A stretch of 15,058 nt of DNA. It comes from UBA4582 sp964228885 (GTDB lineage Bacteria > Pseudomonadota > Gammaproteobacteria > Pseudomonadales > Azotimanducaceae). A program made the position numbers and the translations under genes. Shown piece by piece: positions 13,984-15,058 of the stretch (position 1 is its first letter; each line of letters starts with the position of its first letter). Under the pieces are notes generated by a model. That model did not search any database, had not been told where the DNA came from, and saw only the letters and a list, made by a program, of their open reading frames with translations. Location of the stretch: contig CAXRCG010000189.1 in the NCBI GenBank assembly GCA_964228885.1, forward strand, positions 1-15,058. The letters run 5' to 3'.

Positions 13984-14083
13984 AAAATTTCTCCAAAGAT
14001 ATGTAACAGTTGTAACTTATCTAGTTTTTAGAAAGTAATCAAGTGTATACTTTGACTTAACATTTACGGAAATAATAAAGACC
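13984..14083. promoter_or_regulatory. Shared P450/tetR control region
   Basis: The 100-base divergent spacer holds an imperfect 24-base palindrome at 13998-14021 (GATATGTAACAG/TTGTAACTTATC, 18 of 24 symmetric) next to the P450 Shine-Dalgarno, and a smaller one, AAGTGTATACTT, at 14041-14052. A rightward -10 TATACT at 14046-14051 would start tetR near 14058; its -35 is weak. For the P450 a leftward TTGATT (14040-14035) is a possible -35. A TetR dimer at 13998-14021 could block P450 transcription. Confidence 0.5.
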
Positions 14084-14719
14084 ATGCCTACCCTGATCCA
14101 TGCAGCGGCACCCCAATCCGACCCGAGGATTGTTCGCTCAAAAGCCGCGATTCAACAAGCGCTACTCAACCAGATCGCGATCGGCAGGGATTTTGAATCA
14201 TTAACAGTATCCGAGATTGCAGAGCGAGCTGGCCTTACTCGAAAAACCTTCTACGCTCGTTTTGGCTCACTAGGGCAAGTCGTCGAAAGCGTCATAATTG
14301 AGCGCTTCTCCGATATTGCATCTCGTATCGACGATACTATGTTGCGCATACCGATGACCAATAACTCTGGATCTATGCTTGTATTTCGTGCGTATGAAGC
14401 TCAACGAGAGATACTCGCACCACTGATTCGTCATTGTCCAACCGCGCTTTTTATTAAGCCCGTTGGTTTTGTCGTATCGAATCTTCTACGAAGAACTATT
14501 GCCATAAATGACCTGCAACCAATGAATGAGGCCGACGAGGCATACCTAGTTGCGGTTATCGCCAGCACCGTTCATGGCGTGCTCTCTGTCTGGGTCGAAC
14601 GCGGTTTCTCAGAGTCATCAGAGCATGTAGCTGTTTTCTTGGACAACTTGTTGGTCGATGGTCTGCAAAAGTTGCTGACCTCCCATAGCGAAAGTAGCTT
14701 ACGCAATCTCAAAGCCTAG
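14084..14719 (+). CDS. TetR/AcrR-family transcriptional regulator
   Basis: The 211-residue product has an N-terminal TetR-type DNA-binding domain: helix RSKAAIQQALLNQIA (18-32), then the helix-turn-helix LTVSEIAERAGLTRKTFYARF (40-60), where the KTFYxxF end is the family signature. The C-terminal part (about 80-200) is helical and variable, as expected of a ligand-binding and dimerisation domain; the ligand is unknown. It is transcribed away from the CYP153-like gene across 100 bases containing palindromes, the standard layout for a local repressor that also controls itself. The Shine-Dalgarno is weak (GGA 13 bases upstream), so expression may be low. Repeat C copy 2 follows downstream. Confidence 0.9.
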   Translation: MPTLIHAAAPQSDPRIVRSKAAIQQALLNQIAIGRDFESLTVSEIAERAGLTRKTFYARFGSLGQVVESVIIERFSDIASRIDDTMLRIPMTNNSGSMLVFRAYEAQREILAPLIRHCPTALFIKPVGFVVSNLLRRTIAINDLQPMNEADEAYLVAVIASTVHGVLSVWVERGFSESSEHVAVFLDNLLVDGLQKLLTSHSESSLRNLKA

Positions 14720-15058
14720 GCTAGCCTGAAAAGACAATGGAGCGCTCAACAAAAAAATAACGTGTTGGCGGACGAATCCGGTGGTTTTAAAATTTGTCCA
14801 AGGACGGGTTGATCGCTGAGAAGAAATGAAAATCAGGCATGAGCGCGTTTAGTTGTTTCATTCAAACCTATCTCACAATGATGCGTCGGCAAGACTGAGC
14901 AAAGATATTGCTAGCCGCCAAGGCCTGAAATTATTAAGTTTATGAACGGTTCGCTTAGAACTAGCGGCACCTCGAATCACCCGCAGTTTGAAAACCTTCA
15001 GAAGGACCCGCGCTTATGAGGTCGCTGTTCAGTCAAGCTAAAAACTAGGTGGGATTGA
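14720..15058. other. 339 bases downstream of tetR, no gene seen
   Basis: No open frame with a start signal is present. A weak third relative of repeat B lies at about 14806-14831 (GGTTGATCGCTGAGAAGAAA, one indel against the others). The end of the window is repeat C copy 2. No intrinsic terminator with a T-run was found for tetR. Confidence 0.5.
14972..15058. repeat. Dispersed repeat C, copy 2
   Basis: These 87 bases match 7525-7612 (about 76 of 88 identical, one gap) in direct orientation, keeping the GACC/GGTC hairpin. With the first copy they bracket a 7.4-kb block holding iorAB, the Baeyer-Villiger gene, the P450 and tetR. The copy reaches the window edge and may continue. Confidence 0.8.

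Overview
The window looks like an accessory, catabolic stretch of a proteobacterial chromosome. It is probably an aerobic gammaproteobacterium, judged from Shine-Dalgarno-led genes, sigma-70-like promoters, moderate G+C and the gene families present; no rRNA or other marker gene confirms this. No tRNA, rRNA, CRISPR array, transposase or integrase is visible.

Left part (1-5466), mostly leftward: an enoyl-CoA hydratase/isomerase-family gene, a saccharopine dehydrogenase-like oxidoreductase, an unrecognised multi-pass membrane protein, the decayed C-terminus of an MFS transporter, and a PhyH-family Fe(II)/2-oxoglutarate dioxygenase. Middle (5467-7500): a second PhyH dioxygenase is transcribed rightward from a promoter with a palindromic operator. 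It is followed by a thioredoxin-fold, peroxiredoxin-like gene whose reading frame carries one in-frame TGA exactly at the first redox cysteine (W-TGA-P-Y-C). This is best read as an undescribed-in-place selenoprotein and is easily missed because gene callers stop there.

Right part (7734-14719): a two-gene molybdenum hydroxylase operon (isoquinoline 1-oxidoreductase type, iorA-iorB) with a clear promoter and operator-like inverted repeats; a G+C-rich type I Baeyer-Villiger monooxygenase that looks acquired; a CYP153-type cytochrome P450; and a divergent TetR-family regulator that probably controls the P450. The enzymes fit oxidative attack on hydrophobic compounds: hydroxylation by P450 or Mo enzyme, ketone to ester by the Baeyer-Villiger enzyme, side-chain work by PhyH and enoyl-CoA hydratase. 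No shared substrate can be proved from the sequence.

The intergenic DNA is unusual. It holds three dispersed repeat families: A, four copies of about 57 bp with an AACCACATATTC-like core; B, about 32 bp bracketing the Baeyer-Villiger gene; and C, about 88 bp, one copy after the selenoprotein gene and one after tetR, in the same orientation. It also holds a pair of diverged coding-like remnants and several perfect hairpins. This points to a region assembled and reshuffled by recombination between repeats.
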